Shown here: piece by piece, positions 42,632 through 51,337 of the stretch | Layout: every line of letters begins with the position of its first letter | Numbering within the stretch: the stretch's first letter is position 1 | From: Collinsella aerofaciens | Lineage (GTDB): Bacteria > Actinomycetota > Coriobacteriia > Coriobacteriales > Coriobacteriaceae | NCBI RefSeq assembly: GCF_020181355.1 | Contig: NZ_CP084004.1 | Coordinates: 992,001-1,056,000, forward strand | Reading direction: 5' to 3' | Length of the DNA: 64,000 nucleotides | The notes under the pieces: model-generated | What the model saw: the letters and a program-made list of their open reading frames with translations, nothing else | Told to the model about the DNA's origin: nothing | Databases searched by the model: none | Made by a program: the position numbers and the translations under genes

Positions 42632-45600
42632 TTAGCTGAGCAGGTCGACGACGTTAAAGCCGGCGTTGCTCTTGGCGATGACGTCTCGACCGCCAAAGAC
42701 GCAGGTTGGCGACTCGGCTGCGATTCGCGTCACGTCGGCACCGAGCGAGCGAAGCTCACCGGGCGTGGCGGCGAGCATCTGGGCGCGGCGCTCCTCGCGT
42801 GCATGCGGATCGAGCCCGGCCAGGTAGGTCGTGTTGCGGCGTTTGGTGAGCGCGTATGGCTTCACTGGCGCGTCCATGCCACTCACGCAGCTTACGATAA
42901 AGCCCTCAAAGGCGGCCTCGTCGGGCTCAAAGCTGCCGAGCCATTCGCCTGCGCGCGCAACGCGCTCAATCGAGGGGTCGATTGCCGGGTCGCGGTAGGT
43001 GTAGAACGCCGTCTGACGCTCGCCTGCCGCGCGGAATCCGCAGCCGTACGCGCCGCCCTTCACGCGGATCTCGTTCCACAGATAGTCGTAGGAGAGCGCG
43101 TTGGCGGCAACCGCCCAGGCGCCCGTCACGTCGATGCCCAGGCGACGCGGGTCGCACGCGCTTGCCGCAAAGCAGATGTCGCTGGGGATGACAAAGGCCT
43201 CGTGGCGGTCGCGCGGCTCCGGTACCACGAGCGTGCCGCTGCCGGCATCGGCGCCGTCGCCAGCGCCCAGCCCCAGATCGTCCGCGGCGGCCCAGTATGC
43301 GTTAAAGTCCTCGTCGCTGCCGGTAAAGCTCGCCATGCAGCCATCGGCCACAAAGATGCGGCCTGCCAGCTCGGCAAGTTTGGCGCGCAGGTCATCCAGT
43401 CGCTCGTCAAAGTGGTCGAGCAGATCGCGCAGGAACAGGTAGAAGTCCACGCCCGAAAGCTGCTCGCGCACCATGGCCGAGGGCGAGCTGTAGCTCATCG
43501 CGCGACCGAGTGCCGCCGAGTGACCGTTGTTGATAAAGCCCTGCTCAAGTCCAATGCGAATCTGCGTGAGCACGTCGCGCACGCGGTCGGCGTCGGCATC
43601 GAGCAAAAGCGTGCTCGACCACACCTCGCGCGGCAGGCTCGCTAGCGCATCGATCTTCTCGGACAGGGCGCCGGCGCTCACCAGCAGGTAGGGACGCACA
43701 CCGTCCACGTCGGGCTGGGTCATGACCTCGGTCGTAAAGCTCAAAAAGCCCAGCTTGCCGGCGAGCACGTTGTCGAGCTCCTCGGCCGAGTGCTCGCTCG
43801 TGGGCAGCTGTTTGAGCAGGCGGCAGAGCAGCGTCACATAGGGCAGGTCCTCAAATGCGACGCAGCTCAGGTCGAAGTACTGCATGGCGTAGGCCAGACG
43901 GTTGGTGGGGATGCCGTGGCGCAGGCAGGGGATGGGCGCAGTCGTGTCCACGACCAGCGGCGGCTCGGGGCGCGCCTCGCCAATGTCGGAAACGCGCAGG
44001 TGCGGTAGCGTGGCCTTGGCCTCGAGCGTGTCCTCGGCCTCCTGTGCGGCACGCAGCACGGCCGTGCGCTCGACCACGTCGGCCAGCTCGGCATTGGTCA
44101 TGGCGTCGCGCTTGGCTGCTAGCTCGGCGGCCTCGGCACCCTCTGCGCCCTCGGCGGCGTCCACCGGCACCAGCTCGACCAGCGCCATATGGTCGTTTTC
44201 CAGCACCAGCTCGCGCAGCAGGTCCTCAAAGTAGCTGCCGTCCAGCTCGCCACGCAGCTCCTCGTACACCGGGCCGTACTTGAGCGCCAGCGTCGCGGCG
44301 TCGTCATCGTAGAGCCAGGTGCTCAGCGCGTCGCACGCAATGGCCACGCCGTCGGCGATACCGTAGTCGCGCTGGCGCAGGTCGTACTCGTTGCTGCTGA
44401 TGATGGCTTCCAGGCGCTCGCGCGGAACGCCGTGCTCGCACAGGTCGCGGCAGGCGTCTTGGAACACACGACGCAGCTCGCGCGCCACGCCGGGCTGCGC
44501 GTTTTGCAGCATGATGAGCTCGTAGGGCTGCAGGCTCTCGGCTGCGGTGTAGCTCACCACGTTGCCGCCCAGGCCCGCTGCCAGAATGGCCTTCTTAACC
44601 GGCGCTTCGTTGGAGCCCAGCAGCGCTTCGAACAGGATGTCCGCCGCGATTGTGCGCTTGCGGTCGAGCGCGCTGCCCAGCACAAGGCCCAGGCCCACCA
44701 GGGCGTTTTCGGGCGTGGTGGCCATCTCGACGCGCTTATACTCGCAGGTCACGGGCGCTTGCACGCCCAGCGGATTGGGTGCCAGCACGGACGGGTCCTC
44801 GCCGGCGGCAACGGCGGCGTCCATGCGGCGGCTCGCGGCACTCGGTTGCGACAGATAGCGCTCGTCCAAAAAGGCCAGTGCGCGGTCCACGTCCAGGTCG
44901 CCGTAGAGCGTGATGTAGGAGTTGGAAGGATTGTAGTGGCGCGCGTGCGTGTCCAGGAACTGCTCGTAGGTGAGCGAGGGAATCGCACGCGGGTCGCCAC
45001 CGCTCTCGTGCGCATAGGCGGTGTCGGGGTAGAGCGCGGCGTTGACGGCATCGTCCAGCACGCTCATGGGGTCGGACAGCGCGCCCTTCATCTCGTTGAA
45101 CACCACGCCGTTATAACGCAGCGTGCCCTCGCGCAGGCTGGCGGAGCTGCCGTCGCCCTCGCTCTCGACGCCCTCTGGCAGGTCCAGCTCGTAGTGCCAG
45201 CCCTCCTGCTCAAAAATGGTGGGCTTGGTATAGATGGCCGGGTTGAACACCGCGTCTAGGTACACGTCCATCAGGTTGTACAGGTCCTGCTCGTTGGTGG
45301 TGGCAACGGGGTAGATGGTCTTGTCGGGGTAGGTCATGGCGTTGAGGAACGTCTGCATGGAGCTCTTGATCAGATCGACGAATGGCTCCTTGACGGGGAA
45401 CTTGGCCGATCCGCACAGCACCGAGTGCTCAAGAATATGGAACACGCCGGTGGAATCGGCCGGCGGCGTCTTAAAGCCAATGGCAAAGGCCTTGTTTTCG
45501 TCGTCGCACGCCAGGTACAGCAGGCGAGCGCCCGAGGCAGTGTGGCGCAGCACGTAGGCGTCCGAGTCGAGCTCGGGCACGGTCTCGCAGCGCTCGACGG

Positions 45601-45676
45601 CAAAGCCGTGGCAGGTGGTACCGGGCACCAGCAGCGCGGCAGCAGCGGCGCGCGGGTCGGTTGAGGTAGTGGACAT
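42632..45676 (-). CDS. M16C-family zinc metallopeptidase (PreP/falcilysin-like)
   Basis: 1014 aa from ATG 45676, with AAAGGAG upstream on this strand; the open frame to 45877 runs through a repeat and is not used. The inverted zinc motif HxxEH is HILEHSVLCGS near residue 82, with the distal Glu in the following EQEGWHYEL region. Two M16 halves and an M16C-associated linker fill the rest, as in presequence proteases. It degrades peptides in a closed chamber. Start near a region of direct repeats; no operon partner. Confidence 0.92.
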   Translation of the reverse strand: MSTTSTDPRAAAAALLVPGTTCHGFAVERCETVPELDSDAYVLRHTASGARLLYLACDDENKAFAIGFKTPPADSTGVFHILEHSVLCGSAKFPVKEPFVDLIKSSMQTFLNAMTYPDKTIYPVATTNEQDLYNLMDVYLDAVFNPAIYTKPTIFEQEGWHYELDLPEGVESEGDGSSASLREGTLRYNGVVFNEMKGALSDPMSVLDDAVNAALYPDTAYAHESGGDPRAIPSLTYEQFLDTHARHYNPSNSYITLYGDLDVDRALAFLDERYLSQPSAASRRMDAAVAAGEDPSVLAPNPLGVQAPVTCEYKRVEMATTPENALVGLGLVLGSALDRKRTIAADILFEALLGSNEAPVKKAILAAGLGGNVVSYTAAESLQPYELIMLQNAQPGVARELRRVFQDACRDLCEHGVPRERLEAIISSNEYDLRQRDYGIADGVAIACDALSTWLYDDDAATLALKYGPVYEELRGELDGSYFEDLLRELVLENDHMALVELVPVDAAEGAEGAEAAELAAKRDAMTNAELADVVERTAVLRAAQEAEDTLEAKATLPHLRVSDIGEARPEPPLVVDTTAPIPCLRHGIPTNRLAYAMQYFDLSCVAFEDLPYVTLLCRLLKQLPTSEHSAEELDNVLAGKLGFLSFTTEVMTQPDVDGVRPYLLVSAGALSEKIDALASLPREVWSSTLLLDADADRVRDVLTQIRIGLEQGFINNGHSAALGRAMSYSSPSAMVREQLSGVDFYLFLRDLLDHFDERLDDLRAKLAELAGRIFVADGCMASFTGSDEDFNAYWAAADDLGLGAGDGADAGSGTLVVPEPRDRHEAFVIPSDICFAASACDPRRLGIDVTGAWAVAANALSYDYLWNEIRVKGGAYGCGFRAAGERQTAFYTYRDPAIDPSIERVARAGEWLGSFEPDEAAFEGFIVSCVSGMDAPVKPYALTKRRNTTYLAGLDPHAREERRAQMLAATPGELRSLGADVTRIAAESPTCVFGGRDVIAKSNAGFNVVDLLS

Positions 45677-45762
45677 ATGTAGTCTCCTTTGACGCCCCAG
45701 CGGGGGCGAATCGAGTCGAATCCTCGTGAGTATACCCATATGGGGCCCTCGACCAATCTGCC

Positions 45763-45885
45763 GCACGAGCGTGGATTTTCGGACACACGAGCGTGGAAAT
45801 TCGGACGCCCGCCAAATAGCAGTGGATTTTCGGACGAAATCGGCCGCCAAAAGCCTAGAAACCGTCCAAATAACCACGCTCGTGC
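45763..45885. repeat. GAGCGTGG repeat element, copy 2
   Basis: Outer inverted repeat GCACGAGCGTGG / CCACGCTCGTGC (45763-45774, 45874-45885) encloses three direct repeats of ACGAGCGTGGATTTTCGGAC, the third degenerate (45765, 45786, 45817). The core matches the hairpin at 35066-35133. Confidence 0.75.
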
Positions 45886-45905
45886 GTCAACTACGTATCT
45901 CTCAC

Positions 45906-45941
45906 CTCACATTCATCTCTACGACGAGGGATGAATGTGAG
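45906..45941. repeat. Hairpin sharing the CACATTCATC core
   Basis: 12-bp perfect arms (CTCACATTCATC with GATGAATGTGAG). The core equals that of the 40-bp palindrome at 4948. It is preceded by TACGTATCTCTCA, also found at 51025 before the 70-bp repeats. The remaining stretch to 46157 is AT-rich and contains two TGCTAAAA repeats that could be sites for the next regulator. Confidence 0.7.
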
Positions 45942-46157
45942 ACAGGTAGAAGATAAAAATCAATCGGCTTATCGGATGCATATACCGCCATCAGATTGAA
46001 GTTGTATGCGGAAATGGATGGACTCTACACCGCTTACGCAAAATAACCCCTCGTTTGCTAAAACATTATAGGAAATGGCGTGGAGTGCTAAAAAGTTCTA
46101 ATACAATATAAGCCATTTATCTATAAGCTGCTGATTTCTTGTAAAGGTATGGTTGAT

Positions 46158-46862
46158 ATGGTTGAAGCAAATAGCGTTATCCCCCTGTACAAACAGATTG
46201 TTCATGCGCTTTCTGATTCGATCGCCAACGGCACGTACCGCCCGGGAGATAAGCTCCCGACCGAGGCGGAGCTTATCGAGCAATTTGGCGTGAGCCGAAT
46301 AACGGTTCGCTCCGCAATTAAAGAAATGGAAGATGCTGGGCTTGTTGAGAGGGCCCGTGGCAAGGGCACGTTTGTTTCGTCGGACACGCAGATGTATGCC
46401 GCGGACGACCGTGAGAGCTTTACCCATTCGTGCCAGCTTGCGGGCAAACAGGCGTCTACCAGGGTTCTCGAAATGGGCTGGGACTTCCCAAGCCTGCGAG
46501 ACGCGAAGTTCCTGGGCGTAGACGATACCCAAAAGGTATTGCGTAGTCGTCGTCTACGCCTTGTGGATGGCAAGCCCACGATGCTGGAAACCAATAGCTA
46601 TTCCGCTGCGCTTTCTTTTTTGGAGCATGAGTCCCTCGATGATTCGCTGATGGCGGTACTCGATCGCCAGGGGATCAAGATGGGCCCCAACACGCGTACG
46701 CTCGAGGTCTGCTATGCGAGCGAGCTCGAGGCGGCATACCTTAACGTGGAGCTGGACTCTTCGCTGCTTCTGTTTGTCGATAGGCGCTATGCCCCAAGCG
46801 GCGAGCCGCTCTTCATCTCCCGTCAGGTGTACTGCACCGAGCGACTGAAGTTCTACTTGTAA
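46158..46862 (+). CDS. GntR-family regulator with UTRA domain (locus 4)
   Basis: 234 aa from ATG 46158, ten bases after AAAGG; ATG 46149 is too close to that site. GntR winged helix at about 5-75 (PTEAELIEQFGVSRITVRSA, GKGTFVS), then a UTRA domain. It is the first gene of the fourth deglycase locus: GntR, EIIA, EIIB, SIS, IIC, IID, all in one direction. It probably represses the genes behind it; 135 bp with AT-rich dyads separate it from EIIA. Confidence 0.9.
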   Translation: MVEANSVIPLYKQIVHALSDSIANGTYRPGDKLPTEAELIEQFGVSRITVRSAIKEMEDAGLVERARGKGTFVSSDTQMYAADDRESFTHSCQLAGKQASTRVLEMGWDFPSLRDAKFLGVDDTQKVLRSRRLRLVDGKPTMLETNSYSAALSFLEHESLDDSLMAVLDRQGIKMGPNTRTLEVCYASELEAAYLNVELDSSLLLFVDRRYAPSGEPLFISRQVYCTERLKFYL

Positions 46863-46997
46863 ATTAGAGATAGATTGGTCGATTTACCGACTAATTGTTA
46901 CCGTTCGCGGATTTGGAAAATAGACACGCCGCGTAGGGTAGATTGCTAATATACTTTGTTATGACAATATAGTACGTCCTATTGGTATTGGAGAACT

Positions 46998-47417
46998 ATG
47001 AATAAGATATTGCTAGCGAGTCATGGTTATCTCGCCCAAGGCATGAAAAGCTCTCTGGAGATTCTGATGGGCACCAACGACCGAATCGAGTGCCTGTGCG
47101 CCTATGTCGATGACGATTCAAGGGACGTCGCGGCGTTGATTGATGCATGGATGGAGACGAGGGACCCTGCCGACTCTTGGTTTGTCGTGACTGACATCTT
47201 TGGCGGCTCTGTAAACAACGAATTCATTCAGAGGCAGACTGCCGAATCGTTTACGTTGATCGCCGGAATGAACTTGCCGCTGCTGGTGGAAATGGTTACA
47301 CAGCTGGACTCCCTGGATGCGGGCAAGGCCAAAGCCGCGGTCGAGGGATCGCGTTCGTTTATTCAGCTTTGCGAGGCGGCGGACATGCTTGCCGGCGCCG
47401 AGGAAGAAGATTTCTAG
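46998..47417 (+). CDS. Mannose-family PTS EIIA component (locus 4)
   Basis: 139 aa. Stand-alone EIIA-Man with phospho-acceptor His9 in ILLASHGYLA and the FVVTDIFGGSVNN motif typical of the fold. In the other PTS of this window EIIA is fused to EIIB; here they are separate, with 71 bp between them, so the two systems are not simple duplicates. GGAG lies upstream of ATG 46998. Confidence 0.92.
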   Translation: MNKILLASHGYLAQGMKSSLEILMGTNDRIECLCAYVDDDSRDVAALIDAWMETRDPADSWFVVTDIFGGSVNNEFIQRQTAESFTLIAGMNLPLLVEMVTQLDSLDAGKAKAAVEGSRSFIQLCEAADMLAGAEEEDF

Positions 47418-47488
47418 TTAGTTCTGGTTCGAGCCCTAGCTAAGGGTCACACCTGTCATTCCCTTTATCACGTGCGGAGATGATAACG

Positions 47489-47962
47489 ATGATTAAGCTT
47501 ACGAGAGTTGATTACCGACTGATTCACGGCCAAGTTGCCATGTCCTGGACTCACGCTTTGGATGTAGATTGCATCCTGCTTGCCAGCGATGCTGTGGCAA
47601 AAGACGACATGAGGAAGGCGGCCTTGAGACTCGCCCGCCCCAACGGCGTTAAACTCGTCATCAAGGATGTTGACGCTGCTATCGAGGCGCTCAACAGCGG
47701 CGTTACCGACAAGTATTCGCTGTTTATCATCGCTGAGACGATTGAAGATGTCTATCGTCTCGCTAAGGGTTGCAAAGACATCAAAGAGATCAATCTGGGT
47801 GGAACCCGAAAGACCCCCGAGACCACGCTTCATCCGACCCCTGCAATCTTCGCGACCGAGAAAGATGCCGAGCATATCCAAGAGCTCCTGGGCGATGGCG
47901 TGGCTATCGAAATCCGTCAGGTTCCCAATGACGCTAAGGTGTTTGCCAAGGACGTTTTTTAG
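47489..47962 (+). CDS. Mannose-family PTS EIIB component (locus 4)
   Basis: 157 aa from ATG 47489 (GCGGAG ten bases upstream; ATG 47480 would place the site only one base away). Phospho-acceptor His13 in RVDYRLIHGQV; the family motif EINLGGTRKT follows. It transfers phosphate from EIIA to the incoming sugar. A terminator hairpin comes soon after, so EIIA-EIIB and the following SIS gene may be regulated separately. Confidence 0.92.
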   Translation: MIKLTRVDYRLIHGQVAMSWTHALDVDCILLASDAVAKDDMRKAALRLARPNGVKLVIKDVDAAIEALNSGVTDKYSLFIIAETIEDVYRLAKGCKDIKEINLGGTRKTPETTLHPTPAIFATEKDAEHIQELLGDGVAIEIRQVPNDAKVFAKDVF

Positions 47963-48013
47963 CCGAAAACATGCTGGTGTTCGGCATTTATTGAACCGAT
48001 GCTCTATGTCTAT

Positions 48014-48045
48014 GCCCGTCGATCATTTGATCGGCGGGCTTTTTA
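48014..48045 (+). terminator. Intrinsic terminator after EIIB
   Basis: GCCCGTCGATCA and TGATCGGCGGGC with a TT loop, followed by TTTTTATT. Confidence 0.85.
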
Positions 48046-48103
48046 TTAAAGAAAAATCAAAAAAATCTGAAATAGTTCTTGCATAGTTAGTTATATAAAG
48101 TAT

Positions 48104-48112
48104 TATAACGTC
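48104..48112. promoter_or_regulatory. Candidate GntR operator before the locus 4 deglycase
   Basis: TATAACGTC is the reverse complement of GACGTTATA, the core shared by the sites at 27981 and 34115. It lies 45 bases upstream of the SIS start. Confidence 0.45.
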
Positions 48113-48156
48113 ATGGGATGAATGAAGGGTTCATCCAAGTGAGTTAGGAGTAAGGG

Positions 48157-49191
48157 ATGTTCAATTTCGATGAGCCTCGTTACGAGAAGGTTGTGAGCGA
48201 TGCCCTCGCTCTCCGTCCTCAGATTGAGGCTGCCGTGGACGAGGTCTGCGAGCAGGGTTATTCCAACATCTTCTTCATCGGCTGCGGCGGCACCTGGGCC
48301 CACACGCTCCCGATGAAGTATTGGGTCGAGACCACCACGGCCGACGTCGACGTCCACTGCGAGATCGCCGCTGAGTTCCTCGCGTGCCCGCCTAAGACCT
48401 TCAACAAGGATTCGGTCTGCGTCTTCTCTACCCGTACCGGCACCACCCCCGAGATCATTGAGGCTGCCAAGTTCTGCCAGGAGCAGGGCGCCCGCACGCT
48501 GATGTATGTCTCCAACGACAACACTCCGGCCACCGAGTACGCCGATTACAAGTTCTTCAGCTTCGCCGAGGACGACGTTCTGTGCGAGGCCATCTACACC
48601 TACCAGATCACGCTGGTCGCTCGCTTCCTCAAGAACGCCGGCGCCTTCCCCAAGTACGACACCTTCATGGAGGAGTTTGGCAAGATCGCCCCGTTCCTCA
48701 TCAAGGCCAAGGACGCCCAGGACGAGCGTTGCGCCGCCATGGCCGAGGACTTCAAGGACACCGACTACCACATGGTAATCGGCTCCGGCATGCTCTGGGG
48801 TGAGGCCTACGACTACGCCATGTGCATCCTCGAGGAGATGCAGTGGATCAAGACCAAGTCCATCCACGCCGCCGAGTTCTTCCACGGCACCATCGAGCTG
48901 TGCGAGGAGGGCACGAGCCTCATCATGCTCTACGGCGAGGACGACACCCGTAAGCTCATGGACCGCGTGGACAACTTCACTCACATGCTCGCCGACGAGA
49001 AGGGCGTCAACGTCCGCGTGAACAAGTTTGACACCGCCGAGGTCGAGCTGCCGTTCAGCGACCCCGAGTTCCGCAAGATCGTCTCCCCGATGGTCACCTA
49101 TACCATCACCGAGCGTCTGAGCTGCCATCTCGAGCACGTCCGTAACCACCCGCTCACCACGCGTCGTTACTATCACCAGATGAACTACTAA
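48157..49191 (+). CDS. SIS-domain sugar-amine deglycase, FrlB/GfrE-like (locus 4)
   Basis: 344 aa, the longest of the four. SIS domains: FIGCGGTWAHTL with STRTGTTPEII, and VIGSGMLWGEAYDYA. The catalytic pair is Glu227 and His243 (LEEMQW...FFHGTIE); the usual HGP is HGT here. The C-terminus is RRYYHQMNY. Codon use is strongly biased. The gene is placed between EIIB and IIC, as expected for an enzyme that processes the imported phosphosugar. Its substrate is probably different from that of locus 2. Confidence 0.87.
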   Translation: MFNFDEPRYEKVVSDALALRPQIEAAVDEVCEQGYSNIFFIGCGGTWAHTLPMKYWVETTTADVDVHCEIAAEFLACPPKTFNKDSVCVFSTRTGTTPEIIEAAKFCQEQGARTLMYVSNDNTPATEYADYKFFSFAEDDVLCEAIYTYQITLVARFLKNAGAFPKYDTFMEEFGKIAPFLIKAKDAQDERCAAMAEDFKDTDYHMVIGSGMLWGEAYDYAMCILEEMQWIKTKSIHAAEFFHGTIELCEEGTSLIMLYGEDDTRKLMDRVDNFTHMLADEKGVNVRVNKFDTAEVELPFSDPEFRKIVSPMVTYTITERLSCHLEHVRNHPLTTRRYYHQMNY

Positions 49192-49272
49192 TCCTCTCAA
49201 ATTGCTGCGATTGTCTGCAGGCGAGCTGCGCAGAACGCCTCGCTTGCAGACCTATTTCTGGGGTTGATCGAA

Positions 49273-50046
49273 ATGGTTGTCCAGTATCTTCTAGTTGCAC
49301 TGGTCGCATTTATTGCGTCCATGGACGAGCAATTATTTGGCATTACGATGCTTGGTCGTCCGCTGTTTACGAGCCTGTTTGTCGGCTTGATCCTTGGCGA
49401 TGTCCAGCAGGGCGTTATCGTCGGCGCTGCTTTGGAGTCCATGTTCATGGGCGCCATCATGGTCGGCGCGGCGGTTCCTCCAGAGGTCTATGCTTCCGGT
49501 GTGCTTGGCTGCGCGTTTGCCGTCATTACGGGTACGGGCACGGCAACTGCCGTCGCGCTCGCCCTTCCCGTCTCCGTCTTCCTTCAGGTGTGGCGCAACT
49601 TCTGCTACGCCGTTCCGGGTGCCTTTGCCTGCAAGAAGATTGAGACCGCTCTGGCAAATCGCGATCTTGCCAAGGCGAATCTGTACCATCTGACCATCGT
49701 GCCGCTGTCGATTGGCATTCCGTCTGCACTGCTGGTGTTTGGCTCGCTGTTCTTTGGTGCCGACCTCATCAACAATGCGCTCAATGCGATTCCGCAGTTT
49801 GTGATGGACGGCCTCAACGTTGCATCCGGCGTCATGGTCTGCATCGGCTTCGCACTTCTTATCAGGACCATGGGCGATAACAAGCTTCTTCCCTAGCTGT
49901 TCCTGGGATTCATTATGGTCATCTACCTCAAGATGGACGTTGTCGGCGTCGCCGCAGCTGCCATTTGCGTCGCGCTGCTCCTGGCCTTCCGCGAGGGTTC
50001 GTCCGGTCCGCAGGCGGTTGCTGCAGATGAAGAGGAGGACTTCTAA
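49273..50046 (+). pseudogene. Mannose-family PTS IIC with in-frame amber stop (locus 4)
   Basis: From ATG 49273 the frame runs 207 codons to TAG at 49894-49896, then continues open in the same frame for 49 codons to TAA at 50044-50046. The second part (LFLGFIMVIYLKMD, ending in an acidic EEEDF) matches the end of the intact IIC at 28979, so one substitution, probably from a Tyr or Phe codon, splits the gene. The N-terminal part has the family motif MVGAAVPPEVYASG. IID follows with a one-base overlap to the second stop. Either the permease is dead, read-through occurs, or this is a base-call error. Confidence 0.8.
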
Positions 50047-50894
50047 TGGCTACCCAGAACACCGACCTCAAAGAGGCCAAGAAGGATGCGATTATGACTC
50101 CCGATATGTATCGGAGCATGTTCCTTCGCCAGTTTACGAGCCAGTGCTCGCAGTCGTACGACAAGATGATGGCAATGGGCTTCATGTACACCATTCAGAA
50201 GCCCCTGCGAAAGATCTATCCTAACGACGACGATTACTATGCGGCGCTCGATCGCCATACAGAGTTCTTTAACATCACGCCTCATGTGCTTCCGTTTGTA
50301 GCCGGCCTAACGGTTTCGATGGAAGAGCAGGCGGCTGCCGATAAGAACTTTGACACGTCCTCGATCAACGCCATGAAGGTTGGTCTCATGGGGCCGCTTT
50401 CCGGCATCGGCGATTCGTTCTACTGGGGTACGTTCCGCGTGGTCGCCGCCGGCATTGGTATCGGTATCGCTTCGACGGGCAACCCGCTCGGCCCCATCGT
50501 GTATGCGCTCATCTACTCGGTGATTAACTTTGCAACGCGTATCGTCGCCGCCCATCTGGGATACGACTTGGGAACCAAGTTCCTGCAGCAGTCCGAAGAG
50601 AACAACCTTATGTCTCGCATGACGCATGCAGCCGGTGTCCTCGGAATGACCGTTATCGGCGCCATGATTGCGGCGCAGGTCTCGCTGTCCACGGCTTTGA
50701 CCTTTGACGTGGGTGGTTCGGAGATTGTCCTGCAGGATCTGTTCGATTCGATCTTCCCCGGTCTGCTGCCCTTGCTGGCAACGTTCGCTTGCGTTGCCCT
50801 GTACAAAAAGGGCGTCAAGACCATTTGGATTATTATTGGTATCTTCGCGATCTGCATCATCGGAACGGGTTTGGGAGTGTTCGCAGCGGCGTAA
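50046..50894 (+). CDS. Mannose-family PTS IID component (locus 4)
   Basis: 282 aa; ATG 50046 overlaps the last base of the full-length IIC frame, with GAGGAGG upstream. IID signatures: QCSQSYDKMMAMGFMY, MGPLSGIGDSFYWGTFRV, and a hydrophobic C-terminal helix. The frame is intact, indicating that the amber codon in IIC is recent or tolerated. A strong terminator closes the operon. Confidence 0.92.
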   Translation: MATQNTDLKEAKKDAIMTPDMYRSMFLRQFTSQCSQSYDKMMAMGFMYTIQKPLRKIYPNDDDYYAALDRHTEFFNITPHVLPFVAGLTVSMEEQAAADKNFDTSSINAMKVGLMGPLSGIGDSFYWGTFRVVAAGIGIGIASTGNPLGPIVYALIYSVINFATRIVAAHLGYDLGTKFLQQSEENNLMSRMTHAAGVLGMTVIGAMIAAQVSLSTALTFDVGGSEIVLQDLFDSIFPGLLPLLATFACVALYKKGVKTIWIIIGIFAICIIGTGLGVFAAA

Positions 50895-50941
50895 TGTTGA
50901 CTGCCATGCTCGCGCGTTGGATAACTAACTGACCGTTTGAT

Positions 50942-50975
50942 AACGGGGCTCGGCGTAAGGCCGGCCCCGTTTTTT
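50942..50975 (+). terminator. Intrinsic terminator of the locus 4 operon
   Basis: AACGGGGC and GCCCCGTT with an inner GGC/GCC, followed by TTTTTTG. Confidence 0.88.
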
Positions 50976-51027
50976 GTTTGAGGGATTTTCCGACCGTCCA
51001 ATAGTCCAGGCCCATGCATCACTCACG

Positions 51028-51097
51028 TATCTCTCATCTCTCATTCGTCTCTAATACGAGAGATAACAGATAGATGAGAGATAAATATGAGAGATAA
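51028..51097. repeat. 70-bp repeat upstream of the AlbA_2 gene, copy 1
   Basis: Made of CATCTCTCA/GAGAGATAA units in both orientations. It matches copy 2 at 63 of 70 positions. An extra ATATGAGAGATAA follows at 51098-51110. Confidence 0.85.
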
Positions 51098-51205
51098 ATA
51101 TGAGAGATAACAATGCTGCAAAGAGACGGGCAACCATGGTATTGTCTCAATATAGATTGTTTTACCAGCAACAACATGTTTAAATGAAACAGATGACAGA
51201 CATCT

Positions 51206-51275
51206 TATCTTTCATCTCTCACTCATCTCTAATATGAGAGATAACAGAAAGATGAGAGATAATTACGAGAGATAA
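51206..51275. repeat. 70-bp repeat upstream of the AlbA_2 gene, copy 2
   Basis: Second copy, 178 bp after the first in the same orientation, ending 62 bases before the start codon. Likely a promoter or operator region; nothing else is seen in the 440-bp gap. Confidence 0.85.
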
Positions 51276-51337
51276 CTGAGAGACGAGGGAAATCTATCCG
51301 CGGCATTCTTCGCAGAACCGAGCGAAAGGACGTGTAG

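Noticed and set aside
51028-51275. CRISPR-like array
   Set aside because: The repeated GAGAGATAA units have no regular spacing or unique spacers, and no cas genes are near. They read better as a duplicated regulatory region.
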